This document shows, in pieces, positions 1-7,985 of a stretch of 36,464 nt of DNA. Position 1 is the stretch's first letter. Each line of letters starts with the position of its first letter. Origin of the DNA: an uncultured Pelagibacteraceae bacterium (lineage in GTDB: Bacteria > Pseudomonadota > Alphaproteobacteria > Pelagibacterales > Pelagibacteraceae); the NCBI GenBank assembly GCA_902524995.1, contig CABZFJ010000008.1:1-36464 (forward strand), written 5' to 3'. The notes under the pieces were generated by a model. That model worked only from the letters and a program-made list of their open reading frames with translations. It was not told where the DNA came from and did no database searches. Made by a program: the position numbers and the translations under genes.

Positions 1-794
1 GAGCTGCTGATCATAACCTTTTATGTGATCCAGGGGTGTTTTTGGATACTTTATGTAATTTAAAGAAAAATAATAAATGGAACATAGGAAATAATTGGTT
101 TGATGAAAATAAAAATAAAAAAAAAGATTGGGTGGATAAATCTTTAAATGAATTAAAGATTGAGGCCGATCAAGCCAAAAAAAATGGTGGAAAAATTCAT
201 CCACTGCAATTAGCTTTAGACGTTCAAGAAGTAATGGATGAGAAAGATTGGCTTGTGATTGATGGAGGAAATACTCATTTCTGGTCGGAGATCGCAATAA
301 ATTTAGCAGGAGCTCAAGGAAAAAAATTGGGCGGAATTTTACATCCAGGCACATTTAGTATGCTGGGTGTTGGTGTATCATTTGCATTATCTGCAAAAAA
401 TAATAACCCTAAGTCAAATGTAATTTTAATTAGTGGAGATGGTGCCTTTTTATCTGGCGGCATGTCTATAGAAACCGCATTTTTTGAAAAGAAACCAATC
501 GTTGTTGTTATTGACAATAATGGTGGCTTAGCATCAATTGGTCAACAACAAGAAAGATTATTTGAAAGTGGAAAAAGAGTAGCAACCGATTTTAGAGATA
601 TTCCTTTTCACACAATATTTGAGGGCTTTGGAGGTTTTGGAGAATTAGTAACTAAAAGAGATGAATTGGGCCCCGCTTTGAAAAGAGCCATTGCAAGTGG
701 TAAAACTGCATGTGTTAATGTAAAAGCTAAACCAGTATTAAGTCCAATTGTTGCGGCAGTTGCTAGTAAAAGAGAGAAATCATCAATAGAGTAA
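1..794 (+). CDS. TPP-dependent enzyme (acetolactate synthase-like), C-terminal part, 5' truncated by window
   Basis: The reading frame is open from base 3, with codons before the GTG at 36 continuing it (AADHNLLCDP), so the gene begins outside the window. The visible part is the C-terminal TPP-binding domain of the acetolactate synthase / oxalyl-CoA decarboxylase / glyoxylate carboligase superfamily. It shows a GDG motif (ISGDGAFLSGG) followed about 25 residues later by the DNN that binds the Mg-diphosphate of ThDP, and an HPGTFSMLGVG stretch typical of the domain start. It is the first visible gene of a tight plus-strand run: the HIUase-like gene starts 1 bp after its stop. Family is secure. 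The substrate (pyruvate, glyoxylate, oxalyl-CoA or a 2-hydroxyacyl-CoA) cannot be told from this fragment. Confidence 0.8.
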   Translation, partial: AADHNLLCDPGVFLDTLCNLKKNNKWNIGNNWFDENKNKKKDWVDKSLNELKIEADQAKKNGGKIHPLQLALDVQEVMDEKDWLVIDGGNTHFWSEIAINLAGAQGKKLGGILHPGTFSMLGVGVSFALSAKNNNPKSNVILISGDGAFLSGGMSIETAFFEKKPIVVVIDNNGGLASIGQQQERLFESGKRVATDFRDIPFHTIFEGFGGFGELVTKRDELGPALKRAIASGKTACVNVKAKPVLSPIVAAVASKREKSSIE

Positions 795-795
795 A

Positions 796-1131
796 ATGGC
801 GAAATTTAGCTCACATTTATTGAATGGTTCTGATGGTACTCATGCAAGTAACGTCAAAGTAAAGATTTATCAAATACAATCCTCAAAATTAAAAAAACTT
901 TTTTTGAATACAAAGACAGACATAAATGGTAGGATAAACAAAATTTTTAATCTCAGTAAAAAAGATTGTAAATGTAATTATGAAATAGTTTGTGAGATAG
1001 GAGAATACTTTAAAAAGAAAAAAGTTGTGAGTGAAATAGTTATAAAATTTAAAATGATAAATAACAAAAGAAGTTACCATCTGCCTATTATAATTTCTCC
1101 GAACAGTTATACAGTTTGGTGGTCTAAATAA
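796..1131 (+). CDS. Transthyretin-like / 5-hydroxyisourate hydrolase-like protein
   Basis: A 111-residue protein of the length and layout of the HIUase/transthyretin family. H7 (SSHLLNG), R46 (DINGR) and H95 (YHLPIIISPNSY) fall where the family places its catalytic His, Arg and His. The C-terminus, which in true 5-hydroxyisourate hydrolases ends in YRGS, is instead VWWSK, as diverged as in vertebrate transthyretin. It has no signal peptide, so it should be cytoplasmic. It lies between a TPP enzyme gene and a DmdA-like gene with gaps of 1 and 3 bp, so it is almost certainly co-transcribed. No other purine-catabolism gene is visible. It may hydrolyse a different substrate or have lost activity. 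The fold assignment is fairly sure; HIUase function is doubtful. Confidence 0.7.
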   Translation: MAKFSSHLLNGSDGTHASNVKVKIYQIQSSKLKKLFLNTKTDINGRINKIFNLSKKDCKCNYEIVCEIGEYFKKKKVVSEIVIKFKMINNKRSYHLPIIISPNSYTVWWSK

Positions 1132-1134
1132 ATT

Positions 1135-2298
1135 ATGGCTTCTTTAATTCATAGTAAAATTAAGACTAAACTAAATATGTCTAGGAGAATTAGAAGAACT
1201 CCTTATACAAAAAGAGTAGAAGAGTGTGGTGTTACTGATTTTACAGTTGTGAATCATATGCTTTTGCCCAAGGGATTTCAAAAATCTGTTGAAGATGATT
1301 ATTGGCATCTAAATGAATACGTTCAATTGTGGGATGTTTCATGTCAAAGACAAGTTCAAATATCGGGACCTGATGCAAGTTTATTAGTTCAAAAAATGAC
1401 ACCAAGATCATTAAAAAATATGGAAACAGGAAAATGCTTTTATATACCAATGATTGATGAAAATGCAGGAATGATTAATGACCCAGTTTTATTAAAATTA
1501 GATGATGATATGTTTTGGATTTCAATTGCAGATTCAGACATACTGTTGTGGGCAAAAGGTATTGCAGTAGGTTTAAACTTAAATGTTAATATAAAAGAAC
1601 CAGATGTATATCCACTCGCTGTTCAAGGACCTAAGGCTGAAGATTTAATGGCTTCAATATTTGGCGAAGATATCAGGAAATTGAAATTTTTTAATTTTAA
1701 AGTATTTGATTTTTTGGGAACTAAACAGATAATCGCAAGATCAGGTTATAGCAATCAAGATGGTTTTGAAATTTATTTTAAATGCTTTGAGGAATATTTT
1801 GATAAAAATGAAATGGGAGAAAAAATCTGGGATATAATATGGAAAGCTGGTAAGGAATTTAATATTGCACCAGGATGTCCTAATTTAATTGATAGAATTG
1901 AAGCGGGTCTCTTGTCTTATGGAAATGATTTTACTAAAGACAATAATCCACTTGAATGTAACTTGGAAAAATACTTTAAAAACGAATCAGAACACGACTA
2001 TATTGGTAAGAAGGCATTAAAAAAAATAAAAATAAACGGTGTTCAACAAAGATTAAAAGGTATTATGTTTGAGGGAAATAATTGTCCACCATGCTCGATA
2101 CCTTTTCCAGTTTATTCAAAAAATAAAAAAATAATTGGTAAAGTTACCTCAGGTATCTATTCACCAAAATTAAAAAAAAATATTGGATTATCTATGATTT
2201 TAAATGAGTTTTGTGAAACAGGTACTGAAGTTATAGTTCACACACCAGACAGCAAGCTTAGAGAAGGTATTGTGTCTTCTTTACCATTTAAAAAATAA
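1135..2298 (+). CDS. DmdA-like GcvT-family demethylase (DMSP demethylase-like)
   Basis: A 387-residue member of the GcvT/DmdA aminomethyltransferase family, which moves a methyl or aminomethyl group to tetrahydrofolate. The N-terminal RRTPYTKRVE, then WDVSCQRQVQISGPDA, the GMINDPVLLK segment, SGYSNQDGFEIYF and the PGCPNLIDRIEAGLLSYGND region follow the order I recall for SAR11 DmdA (dimethylsulfoniopropionate to methylmercaptopropionate plus methyl-THF), which is about 370 residues long. The start at 1135 gives a 14-residue extension before SRRIRRTP; ATG at 1177 is an alternative. No Shine-Dalgarno precedes it. The neighbours are a TPP enzyme and a thiolase rather than dmdB/C/D, so demethylation of another compound (betaine- or sarcosine-like) remains possible. 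Family sure, substrate not. Confidence 0.7.
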   Translation: MASLIHSKIKTKLNMSRRIRRTPYTKRVEECGVTDFTVVNHMLLPKGFQKSVEDDYWHLNEYVQLWDVSCQRQVQISGPDASLLVQKMTPRSLKNMETGKCFYIPMIDENAGMINDPVLLKLDDDMFWISIADSDILLWAKGIAVGLNLNVNIKEPDVYPLAVQGPKAEDLMASIFGEDIRKLKFFNFKVFDFLGTKQIIARSGYSNQDGFEIYFKCFEEYFDKNEMGEKIWDIIWKAGKEFNIAPGCPNLIDRIEAGLLSYGNDFTKDNNPLECNLEKYFKNESEHDYIGKKALKKIKINGVQQRLKGIMFEGNNCPPCSIPFPVYSKNKKIIGKVTSGIYSPKLKKNIGLSMILNEFCETGTEVIVHTPDSKLREGIVSSLPFKK

Positions 2299-2320
2299 TA
2301 ATTATTGGTATAAAATCTTT

Positions 2321-3444
2321 ATGAATAAAGCGGTTATTGCAGGATATTCAAGATCCCCTTTTACAATGGCAAGAAAAGGAGCACTAATCGATGTCAAGCC
2401 AGTAAATATGTTTGCTGAGGTTGTGAAGAGCTTAGTTTCAAAATCAAAAATTAATCCAGCTGATATCGAAGATATTGTTGTTGGATGTGCTTTTCAAGTT
2501 GGAGAGCAAAGTTTTAATATTGGTAAACTTACAACTTTTTTATCAGGTATGGAGATACATACTTCAGGTATGACTGTTGATAGATGGTGTGGTTCATCAA
2601 TGGAGGCTATACATGTGGCTGTAGGAAAAATAGCTATGGGAGCAGGAAAAGCATTTGTTTGTGGAGGTGTTGAAAGTATGACAAGAGTGACAACTGGTTT
2701 TGAGCCTATACCCTATCCGTACACAGAAAAAGAAAATCCAAATGTTTATTTTTCAATGGGTATCACTGCAGAAAATGTTGCCAAAAGATATAATATTTCT
2801 AGAACAGAACAGCAAGAGTTTGCAATTCAAAGCCATCAAAAAGCAAATAATGCTCAACTTAATGGCAAATTTAAAAATGAAATTGTTGCAATTTCTGGAT
2901 GTGCTGAAGATGGAAATATTCGTCCTAAAAGTAGTCAAGAAACTTTAGATGGATTGAAACTTGCGTTTGATCAAGAAGGAACTGTCACAGCAGCAACATC
3001 ATCACCACTCACGGATGGAGCGGCGGCAACGCTAATATGTGAAGAAAATTTTGCTAAAGAAAATAATTTAGATATTTTAGGGAGAATTATTGCAACTGGA
3101 GTTAAAGGATGTGAGCCGGATGTAATGGGGCTTGGACCAATTGGGGCAACAAAAAAGCATTAGAAAGAGCAAATTTATCAATTAATGATATTGATATAGT
3201 TGAAATTAACGAGGCGTTCGCATCTCAGTCAATTGCATGCGTTAAAGATCTTGGTATTGACCAAAATAAAATAAACTTAGATGGTGGTGCATTAGCATTA
3301 GGTCATCCACTCGGTGCTACAGGGGCAAGAATTACTGGGAAAGCAGCCGATTTACTTAGACGTGAAGATAAAAAGTATGCTCTGTCTACTCAATGTATAG
3401 GCTTAGGAATGGGTATTGCAACTATAATAGAATCGGTTAATTAA
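2321..3444 (+). pseudogene. Thiolase (acetyl-CoA acetyltransferase family), split by a -1 frameshift at A AAA AAG
   Basis: The first frame (ATG at 2321 to TAG at 3163, 280 residues) is the N-terminal two thirds of a thiolase, with nucleophile C90 in DRWCGSS. It stops right after [10 protein letters not shown]. The -1 frame resumes without loss: GCA at 3157 reads [21 protein letters not shown], then [16 protein letters not shown] and [10 protein letters not shown], ending at TAA 3442-3444. The joined product would be about 374 residues, the normal thiolase length, and only the second part carries the conserved His and the second Cys. The break lies on an A6 run that is also an in-phase A AAA AAG slippery heptamer. 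It may be a programmed frameshift, a real inactivating deletion or a homopolymer sequencing error. An upstream TTG at 2270 overlaps the previous gene and was not chosen. Confidence 0.8.
3151..3157 (+). other. A AAA AAG slippery heptamer at the thiolase frame break
   Basis: The 0-frame codons are ACA AAA AAG CAT TAG, so the heptamer has the X XXY YYZ phase of the well-known dnaX -1 frameshift site. A one-base backward slip yields Lys-Lys-Ala-Leu-Glu and restores the thiolase frame exactly. A 0-frame stop follows one codon after the heptamer. I see only weak GGGG-rich sequence upstream (about 3143-3147) and no strong stem downstream, so the stimulatory elements of dnaX are not evident. Confidence 0.45.
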
Positions 3445-4299
3445 TTATCTATTAATTCCTCTTAAACGTTCCGATCTTCTTCTCAATAATTCAGCACTTA
3501 TCAGTATTAATGTTGATAAAACAATTAGACATGTAGCAACAGCAAGAATTGTTGGGCTTAATTGTTCTCTCAATCCTGTCCACATTTGAACTGGAATAGT
3601 CGTGTTTTCAAGTCCTGCTAGAAATAAAACTACTACAACTTCATCAAAGGAAGTTACGAAAGCAAACAAACCACCAGATATTACTCCAGGTAAAATTAAA
3701 GGAAGGGTAACTTTCATAAATGTATTTACTGGATTACTACCTAAACTAGCTGCTGCTCTTGTTACACTATGATCAAAACCTGACAATGTTGCGGTAACAG
3801 TTATTACAACGAAAGGTGTTCCTAAAATTATATGAGCTAGGACTATTCCTGTATGAGTTGCTGCTAAACCAGCTTTTGCCATAAAGAAAAATATTGCAAC
3901 ACCAGATATGATAAGTGGAACGATCATTGGTGAAATTAAAGTTGCCATTATTATGCCTTTAAAAGGCATATGTCTGCTACTCAATCCTAATGCAGCTACG
4001 GTCCCTAAAATTACTGAGCCCAAAGTTGCAAATATAGCTATAATAAAACTATTTTTAGCAGCAAGGCCCCATGGATTTTTAGTTCCATAGACCATATCCT
4101 TGTACCATCTTAAAGAAAAAGCATCTGGGTCTAAATTCTTCATTCCTTCTGAAAAAACAAGAAATTCTTCAGCATTAAAAGAAAGTGGGAATATAACAAA
4201 CAATGGCGCTATAAGAAAAAAAAATACGAAGGTGCATATGGCAATGTAAAAATAATGCCAAATTCTATATCTAGTTTCTGTGTACTTTGGTAACGCCAT
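3445..4299 (-). CDS. PotC-type ABC transporter permease
   Basis: A 284-residue inner-membrane permease of the spermidine/putrescine/opine (PotBC) type. TM1 is near residues 14-36, with an extracytoplasmic stretch before the second TM. The EAA-loop is AAASLGSNPVNTFMKVTLPL, which contacts the ATPase. The C-terminal tail is basic (RRRSERLRGINR). It is the last gene of the minus-strand importer operon, starting 1 bp after the PotB-type stop, and its stop abuts the end of the convergent thiolase. The substrate cannot be read from the permease; the neighbours upstream (EutA-like and DoeA-like) suggest an ectoine-like or other amino-acid-derived solute. Confidence 0.88.
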   Translation of the reverse strand: MALPKYTETRYRIWHYFYIAICTFVFFFLIAPLFVIFPLSFNAEEFLVFSEGMKNLDPDAFSLRWYKDMVYGTKNPWGLAAKNSFIIAIFATLGSVILGTVAALGLSSRHMPFKGIIMATLISPMIVPLIISGVAIFFFMAKAGLAATHTGIVLAHIILGTPFVVITVTATLSGFDHSVTRAAASLGSNPVNTFMKVTLPLILPGVISGGLFAFVTSFDEVVVVLFLAGLENTTIPVQMWTGLREQLSPTILAVATCLIVLSTLILISAELLRRRSERLRGINR

Positions 4300-4300
4300 A

Positions 4301-5563
4301 CTAACCTAATTTAATATTATCAACTCCAACTAGTTTATTATAAAGCCAATAGATAACTAAAACTCCACCTAGTAACATTAGTCCCATCGCTGAAGCAAAA
4401 CTCCAATCTAAAGTTGACTTCATATGATAGGCAATTTGGTTACTAATTAATGTTCCTGAAGCACCTCCTACTAAAGCTGGAGTAATGTAGTAACCAATTG
4501 CAAGAATAAAAACTAAAAGGCACCCTGCACCTATTCCAGGTATTGTTAATGGGAAGTAAACTTTCCAAAATGCTACAAAAGGTGTTCCACCTAATGATTT
4601 TCCAGCTCTCATTAAACTTGGTGAGATTGTTTTCATCACGCTATAAAGAGGTAAAACCATAAATGGCAATAGAATTTGTGTCATTGCAACATAAGTTCCA
4701 ACTTTATTGTACATCATCTCCGGCCTATTATCGTCTGCTACAAGTCCTATAATTACAAAGAAATCATTAACCACACCTTGTTGTTGAAGTAATATCATCC
4801 AGCTTGCAGTTCTGACTAGTAATGAAGTCCAAAATGGAAGAAGAACACATATCATTAGTAAATTACTGTATTTCATTGGAAGTGTAGCTAGCAAATGAGC
4901 TATTGGATAACCCATTAAAAAACAGAATATCGTAACAAAAAAAGCAACCTCTAAAGTTCTTAACCATAAAATTCTATGTATTCTTCTATCTTCGCTAACT
5001 TGCACAATTTTATTATCCTCATTTAGATACATATCCATAGCTTTTAAATATTTTGCAGATGTGTAAGGAGGAGCAGTTCTTTTAATTGCTTGCCAATATT
5101 CTACATCTCTCCATCTCTTGTGAACTTTCATTATTTGTTCTTTAATATTTTGAGTTTCATCAATTTTATTTCTTTTGACCTGTCTGAATAATTTTTTAAC
5201 AACTGAAGTAAAACCATTTTTTTCTTTATTAAGTCTTTGAGCTAATTTTCCGTGTTCTTTTTTTTCAACAAGAATTTTAAAGTCAGATAAAAATGAAGCA
5301 AACACTTCCTCTGAAGGAAGCTCTTTACCATCCCATGTCTCCATAGACTTAAATGTTTTGGGGAGCATGTTAGTGATCATTTTATCATCGATACTCCTTG
5401 TAAACATTTCACCAATAGGAAAAATGTATGTAATAATTAAAAATAATAATAAAGGAGCTACTAGTAGAAAGGCTTTAATTTTGTTTTTTCTCTCAGCCTT
5501 CTTTAAGCTTATCTCTAAAGGAATTCCGTCAGTTGTAAGTATTTGTTTTGTTTCACTGCTCAT
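4301..5563 (-). CDS. PotB-type ABC transporter permease with enlarged extracytoplasmic loop
   Basis: A 420-residue permease pairing with the PotC-type gene downstream. TM1 is at about residues 31-50 (AFLLVAPLLLFLIITYIFPI). A charged extracytoplasmic loop of about 150 residues follows (51-205), and the usual TM bundle begins near 206. The EAA-loop is RAGKSLGGTPFVAFWKVYFP. The large loop makes it longer than classical PotB (about 285 residues). The start at 5563 has no Shine-Dalgarno: the bases just upstream are the T-run of a stem-loop, so translation may depend on read-through transcripts from the binding-protein gene. Confidence 0.87.
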   Translation of the reverse strand: MSSETKQILTTDGIPLEISLKKAERKNKIKAFLLVAPLLLFLIITYIFPIGEMFTRSIDDKMITNMLPKTFKSMETWDGKELPSEEVFASFLSDFKILVEKKEHGKLAQRLNKEKNGFTSVVKKLFRQVKRNKIDETQNIKEQIMKVHKRWRDVEYWQAIKRTAPPYTSAKYLKAMDMYLNEDNKIVQVSEDRRIHRILWLRTLEVAFFVTIFCFLMGYPIAHLLATLPMKYSNLLMICVLLPFWTSLLVRTASWMILLQQQGVVNDFFVIIGLVADDNRPEMMYNKVGTYVAMTQILLPFMVLPLYSVMKTISPSLMRAGKSLGGTPFVAFWKVYFPLTIPGIGAGCLLVFILAIGYYITPALVGGASGTLISNQIAYHMKSTLDWSFASAMGLMLLGGVLVIYWLYNKLVGVDNIKLG

Positions 5564-5568
5564 AAATA

Positions 5569-5594
5569 AAAAGGGCGACTTAAAAAGTCGCCCT
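5569..5594 (-). terminator. Intercistronic stem-loop with T-run (attenuator) between binding-protein and permease genes
   Basis: A perfect 8-bp GC-rich stem, gggcgact at 5573-5580 with agtcgccc at 5586-5593, has a 5-base loop. On the minus strand it is followed by TTTTT immediately before the permease ATG at 5563. It has the form of an intrinsic terminator but lies inside an operon. It should cut transcription after the binding-protein gene with some read-through, or protect that part of the mRNA, giving more binding protein than permease. Confidence 0.75.
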
Positions 5595-5630
5595 ATATAT
5601 ATTATATTATACTAGTCTTTTATAGTTTTT

Positions 5631-6746
5631 TTATAGACCAGCTTTCATAGCTTCCCACTTTTCACCAAGTTCTGTTCCGTTATCAGCCCAGAAAAATGGA
5701 TCAACTAAAAAGTATTTTTTAGTATTTGAAGGAGAAGTAGGCATTTGTGGCATCATTTCAGTTTTACCATCTTTGTACCAAGGCTCATTTGCTTTGATAA
5801 TTTCTAAAGACGATAATCTGTATGGGGCGTATGCAATGTATTTAGCACTTCCAGCTAACATTTCAGTGTTAGTCATCATTGCCAAAGCTTTTTTAGCATT
5901 TGCTTCATCTGGTCCACCTTTAACTAGTGCAAAATATTCATAGTCAAGTCCTTGACCATCCCACACTTGCACAAGTGGTGCACCTTCACCGACTATTGCG
6001 TTAAAAAATCTTCCGTTCCAGCCAGTTGCCATTACAACTTCACCACTCATTAAAAGTTCTGGTGGTTGAGCACCTGCAGACCAAAATACACATCCACCAT
6101 TTGGATCTGTACAAAGATCTTTGATTTTTGCCATTGCTCTGTTAACACCAGCTTCTGTTTCTAGTAATTTGTAGATTTCAGATCCACCTTTACCCATGTA
6201 AACTCCATCACCAGCTAATGCGATTTCTAGGTTTGTTAGAGCTGATTTGTAAATAGCTCTTTTTCCTGGAAATTTTTTAGTGTTAAAGAAATCTTTTATT
6301 GTCGATGGTGTGCCGTCAACATTTTTACTGTTATAAGCATAATTCCACGAATATAAAATGTTTCCTACTGCACATTTACTTGGCATTGGAGCAAAGAAAT
6401 CTTCACTTGCAGGAGTTCCATCTGGAGCTGCTGGGAAGTCTTTGTCAAAATCGAATTCAACAAAAATTCCTTCGTCACACCCGTTAATAGTATCAAATGC
6501 AAATACATCGATAATATCCCAAGTAATAGCACCTGCTTCTTTTTGAGCTTTAATCTCAGATAATCCTCCTGAATAGTCAACCCAGTTGATATCTACACCA
6601 AGTTTAGAAGCAGTTGGATCACCGTACCCTAGCTTTTGAGACTCTGTGTAAGCTCCACCCCAAGATGCGACCGTTACCGCAAATGCAGATGTAGTTACTG
6701 AAAGAGCAAAAGAAAGAGCAAGTAATAATTTACTTATTTTTTTCAT
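5631..6746 (-). CDS. PotD-type periplasmic solute-binding protein
   Basis: A 371-residue family-1 extracellular solute-binding protein. It has a clear Sec signal peptide (basic MKK, hydrophobic core, SAFA cleavage near residue 23), then VTVASWGGAYTESQ, the usual start of PotD-like proteins. The WDIIDVFAFD stretch matches the lobe-1 segment of polyamine and opine binding proteins. Cys residues in the mature part (for example around NGCDEG and PSKCAV) could form periplasmic disulfides. It sits between the ATPase gene and the permeases. It has its own strong GGAGGA ribosome site and a candidate promoter in the 113-bp gap upstream, with an attenuator after it. The ligand is unknown; the context hints at ectoine-like compounds. 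Confidence 0.85.
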   Translation of the reverse strand: MKKISKLLLALSFALSVTTSAFAVTVASWGGAYTESQKLGYGDPTASKLGVDINWVDYSGGLSEIKAQKEAGAITWDIIDVFAFDTINGCDEGIFVEFDFDKDFPAAPDGTPASEDFFAPMPSKCAVGNILYSWNYAYNSKNVDGTPSTIKDFFNTKKFPGKRAIYKSALTNLEIALAGDGVYMGKGGSEIYKLLETEAGVNRAMAKIKDLCTDPNGGCVFWSAGAQPPELLMSGEVVMATGWNGRFFNAIVGEGAPLVQVWDGQGLDYEYFALVKGGPDEANAKKALAMMTNTEMLAGSAKYIAYAPYRLSSLEIIKANEPWYKDGKTEMMPQMPTSPSNTKKYFLVDPFFWADNGTELGEKWEAMKAGL

Positions 6747-6749
6747 TTA

Positions 6750-6755
6750 TCCTCC
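6750..6755 (-). promoter_or_regulatory. Strong Shine-Dalgarno (GGAGGA) of the PotD-type gene
   Basis: On the minus strand GGAGGA lies 3 bases before the ATG at 6746. This is exceptional here, since nearly all other genes in the window lack a Shine-Dalgarno. It supports the chosen start and high translation of the binding protein. Confidence 0.75.
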
Positions 6756-6766
6756 GTTTAAACGTT

Positions 6767-6772
6767 ATTATA
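6767..6772 (-). promoter_or_regulatory. Candidate -10 (TATAAT) for the PotD-type gene
   Basis: A consensus TATAAT on the minus strand, about 20 bases upstream of the binding-protein ATG, would give a leader of about 14 bases containing the GGAGGA. No good -35 at 17-18 bases is visible, and the region is very AT-rich. A TTGACT further up (about 6812-6817) is too far for this -10. The rest of the 113-bp gap shows only a weak ccat/atgg hairpin and no riboswitch I recognise. Confidence 0.3.
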
Positions 6773-6859
6773 AATTAATTTATATATTTTAAGTACAACA
6801 AAAACGATATTCAGAGTCAACAGGCCATTTTGCTGATGGAATACTATATATTTGTTAAA

Positions 6860-7945
6860 TTATTTAGGATCTAGAGCTCTGGCGTCTTGGCTATTCCAAC
6901 CAATCTTAATCTCATTACCTAATTTTAAATCTAATTCATTTGAACTGTTTGGAACTTTTAAAATAAATTCTTTATTTCCTAACAGATCTAAGCGAACTCT
7001 TGTGTGATCACCATGGTAAATTACTTCTTCAATTTTACCAATTTGATTATTATCCATTTTATTTTTTGGATTTATCAAAGCTCTTTCAGGTCTTATAGAA
7101 ACGGTTGTTTTATCTCCTTTAGACTCCACCGAAACAGGATTGGCTAAAATTTCACCTTTGTTTAATTTTACTTTACAGACATCTTTAGAAATATCTACAA
7201 CCTCACCGCCAAAAGTGTTATTTTCTCCAATAAATTCTGCAACAAATGAATTAACTGGTTCTTCGTAAAGTTTGTCAGGACTTGAAAGTTGCTGAACTTT
7301 GCCATCGTTAAATACAGCTATTCTATTTGACATAGTCAAGGCTTCCCCTTGATCATGTGTAACATAAACCACAGTAACTCCGATATTTTCATGAATGTGT
7401 TTAATTTCGTATTGCATGCTTTCCCTCAAATTTTTATCTAATGCACCAAGTGGTTCATCCATTAATACAACTGCTGGATCAAAAACTAATGCTCTTGCTA
7501 CTGCAACTCTTTGTTGTTGTCCTCCAGATAGTTGTGCGGGCATTCTACTTTCGAAACCTGATAAAGAAACCATCGATAAAGCTTTATCTACTTTTTTTTC
7601 TATTTCGTCTTTTTCAATTTTTCTTACTCTTAGAGGAAATGCTAAATTTTCAAATACTGTCATATGAGGAAACAAAGCATAATTTTGAAATACCATTCCT
7701 ATTCCTCTTTTGTGTGGTGGAATATTAGAAATTGGATTAGAATCTAAGTAGATCTCACCATTAGTTGGAGTTTCAAATCCTGCCAGCATCATCAAACAAG
7801 TAGTCTTTCCTGATCCTGAGGGACCAAGCATTGTAATGAATTCTCCCTCGGAAATATTAAGATTTAAATCTTTTACAACTAAGACTTTGCCATCGTAACT
7901 TTTATCTACTTTATCAAATTTGACGAATTCTGTATTTTTAGACAT
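6860..7945 (-). CDS. PotA-type ABC transporter ATPase
   Basis: A 361-residue nucleotide-binding subunit. Walker A is GPSGSGKT at 41-48, the signature LSGGQQQR at 139-146, Walker B VVLMDEP at about 159-165, and the switch His is in YVTHDQGEA. A C-terminal TOBE-like regulatory domain (about 235-361) is typical of PotA/MalK-type ATPases. It powers the PotBCD-type importer encoded just downstream on the same strand. It is 40 bp downstream of the DoeA-like gene and probably in one operon with it. No Shine-Dalgarno precedes the start. Confidence 0.9.
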   Translation of the reverse strand: MSKNTEFVKFDKVDKSYDGKVLVVKDLNLNISEGEFITMLGPSGSGKTTCLMMLAGFETPTNGEIYLDSNPISNIPPHKRGIGMVFQNYALFPHMTVFENLAFPLRVRKIEKDEIEKKVDKALSMVSLSGFESRMPAQLSGGQQQRVAVARALVFDPAVVLMDEPLGALDKNLRESMQYEIKHIHENIGVTVVYVTHDQGEALTMSNRIAVFNDGKVQQLSSPDKLYEEPVNSFVAEFIGENNTFGGEVVDISKDVCKVKLNKGEILANPVSVESKGDKTTVSIRPERALINPKNKMDNNQIGKIEEVIYHGDHTRVRLDLLGNKEFILKVPNSSNELDLKLGNEIKIGWNSQDARALDPK

Positions 7946-7985
7946 GAATATTGTTTAAAACATTTAAGAAGTTTATTTTCAATAG

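Noticed and set aside
2700-2948. Alternative frames within the thiolase
   Set aside because: Low-complexity Lys/Leu/Phe-rich translations with no motif; the thiolase frame covers the region.
6299-6580. Several overlapping open frames on both strands inside the PotD-type gene
   Set aside because: They are shadows of a clearly real coding sequence with a signal peptide and a Shine-Dalgarno.
6747-6859. Possible riboswitch in the 113-bp gap before the PotD-type gene
   Set aside because: Only a weak ccat/atgg hairpin is seen, and no glycine or SAM riboswitch core is recognisable.
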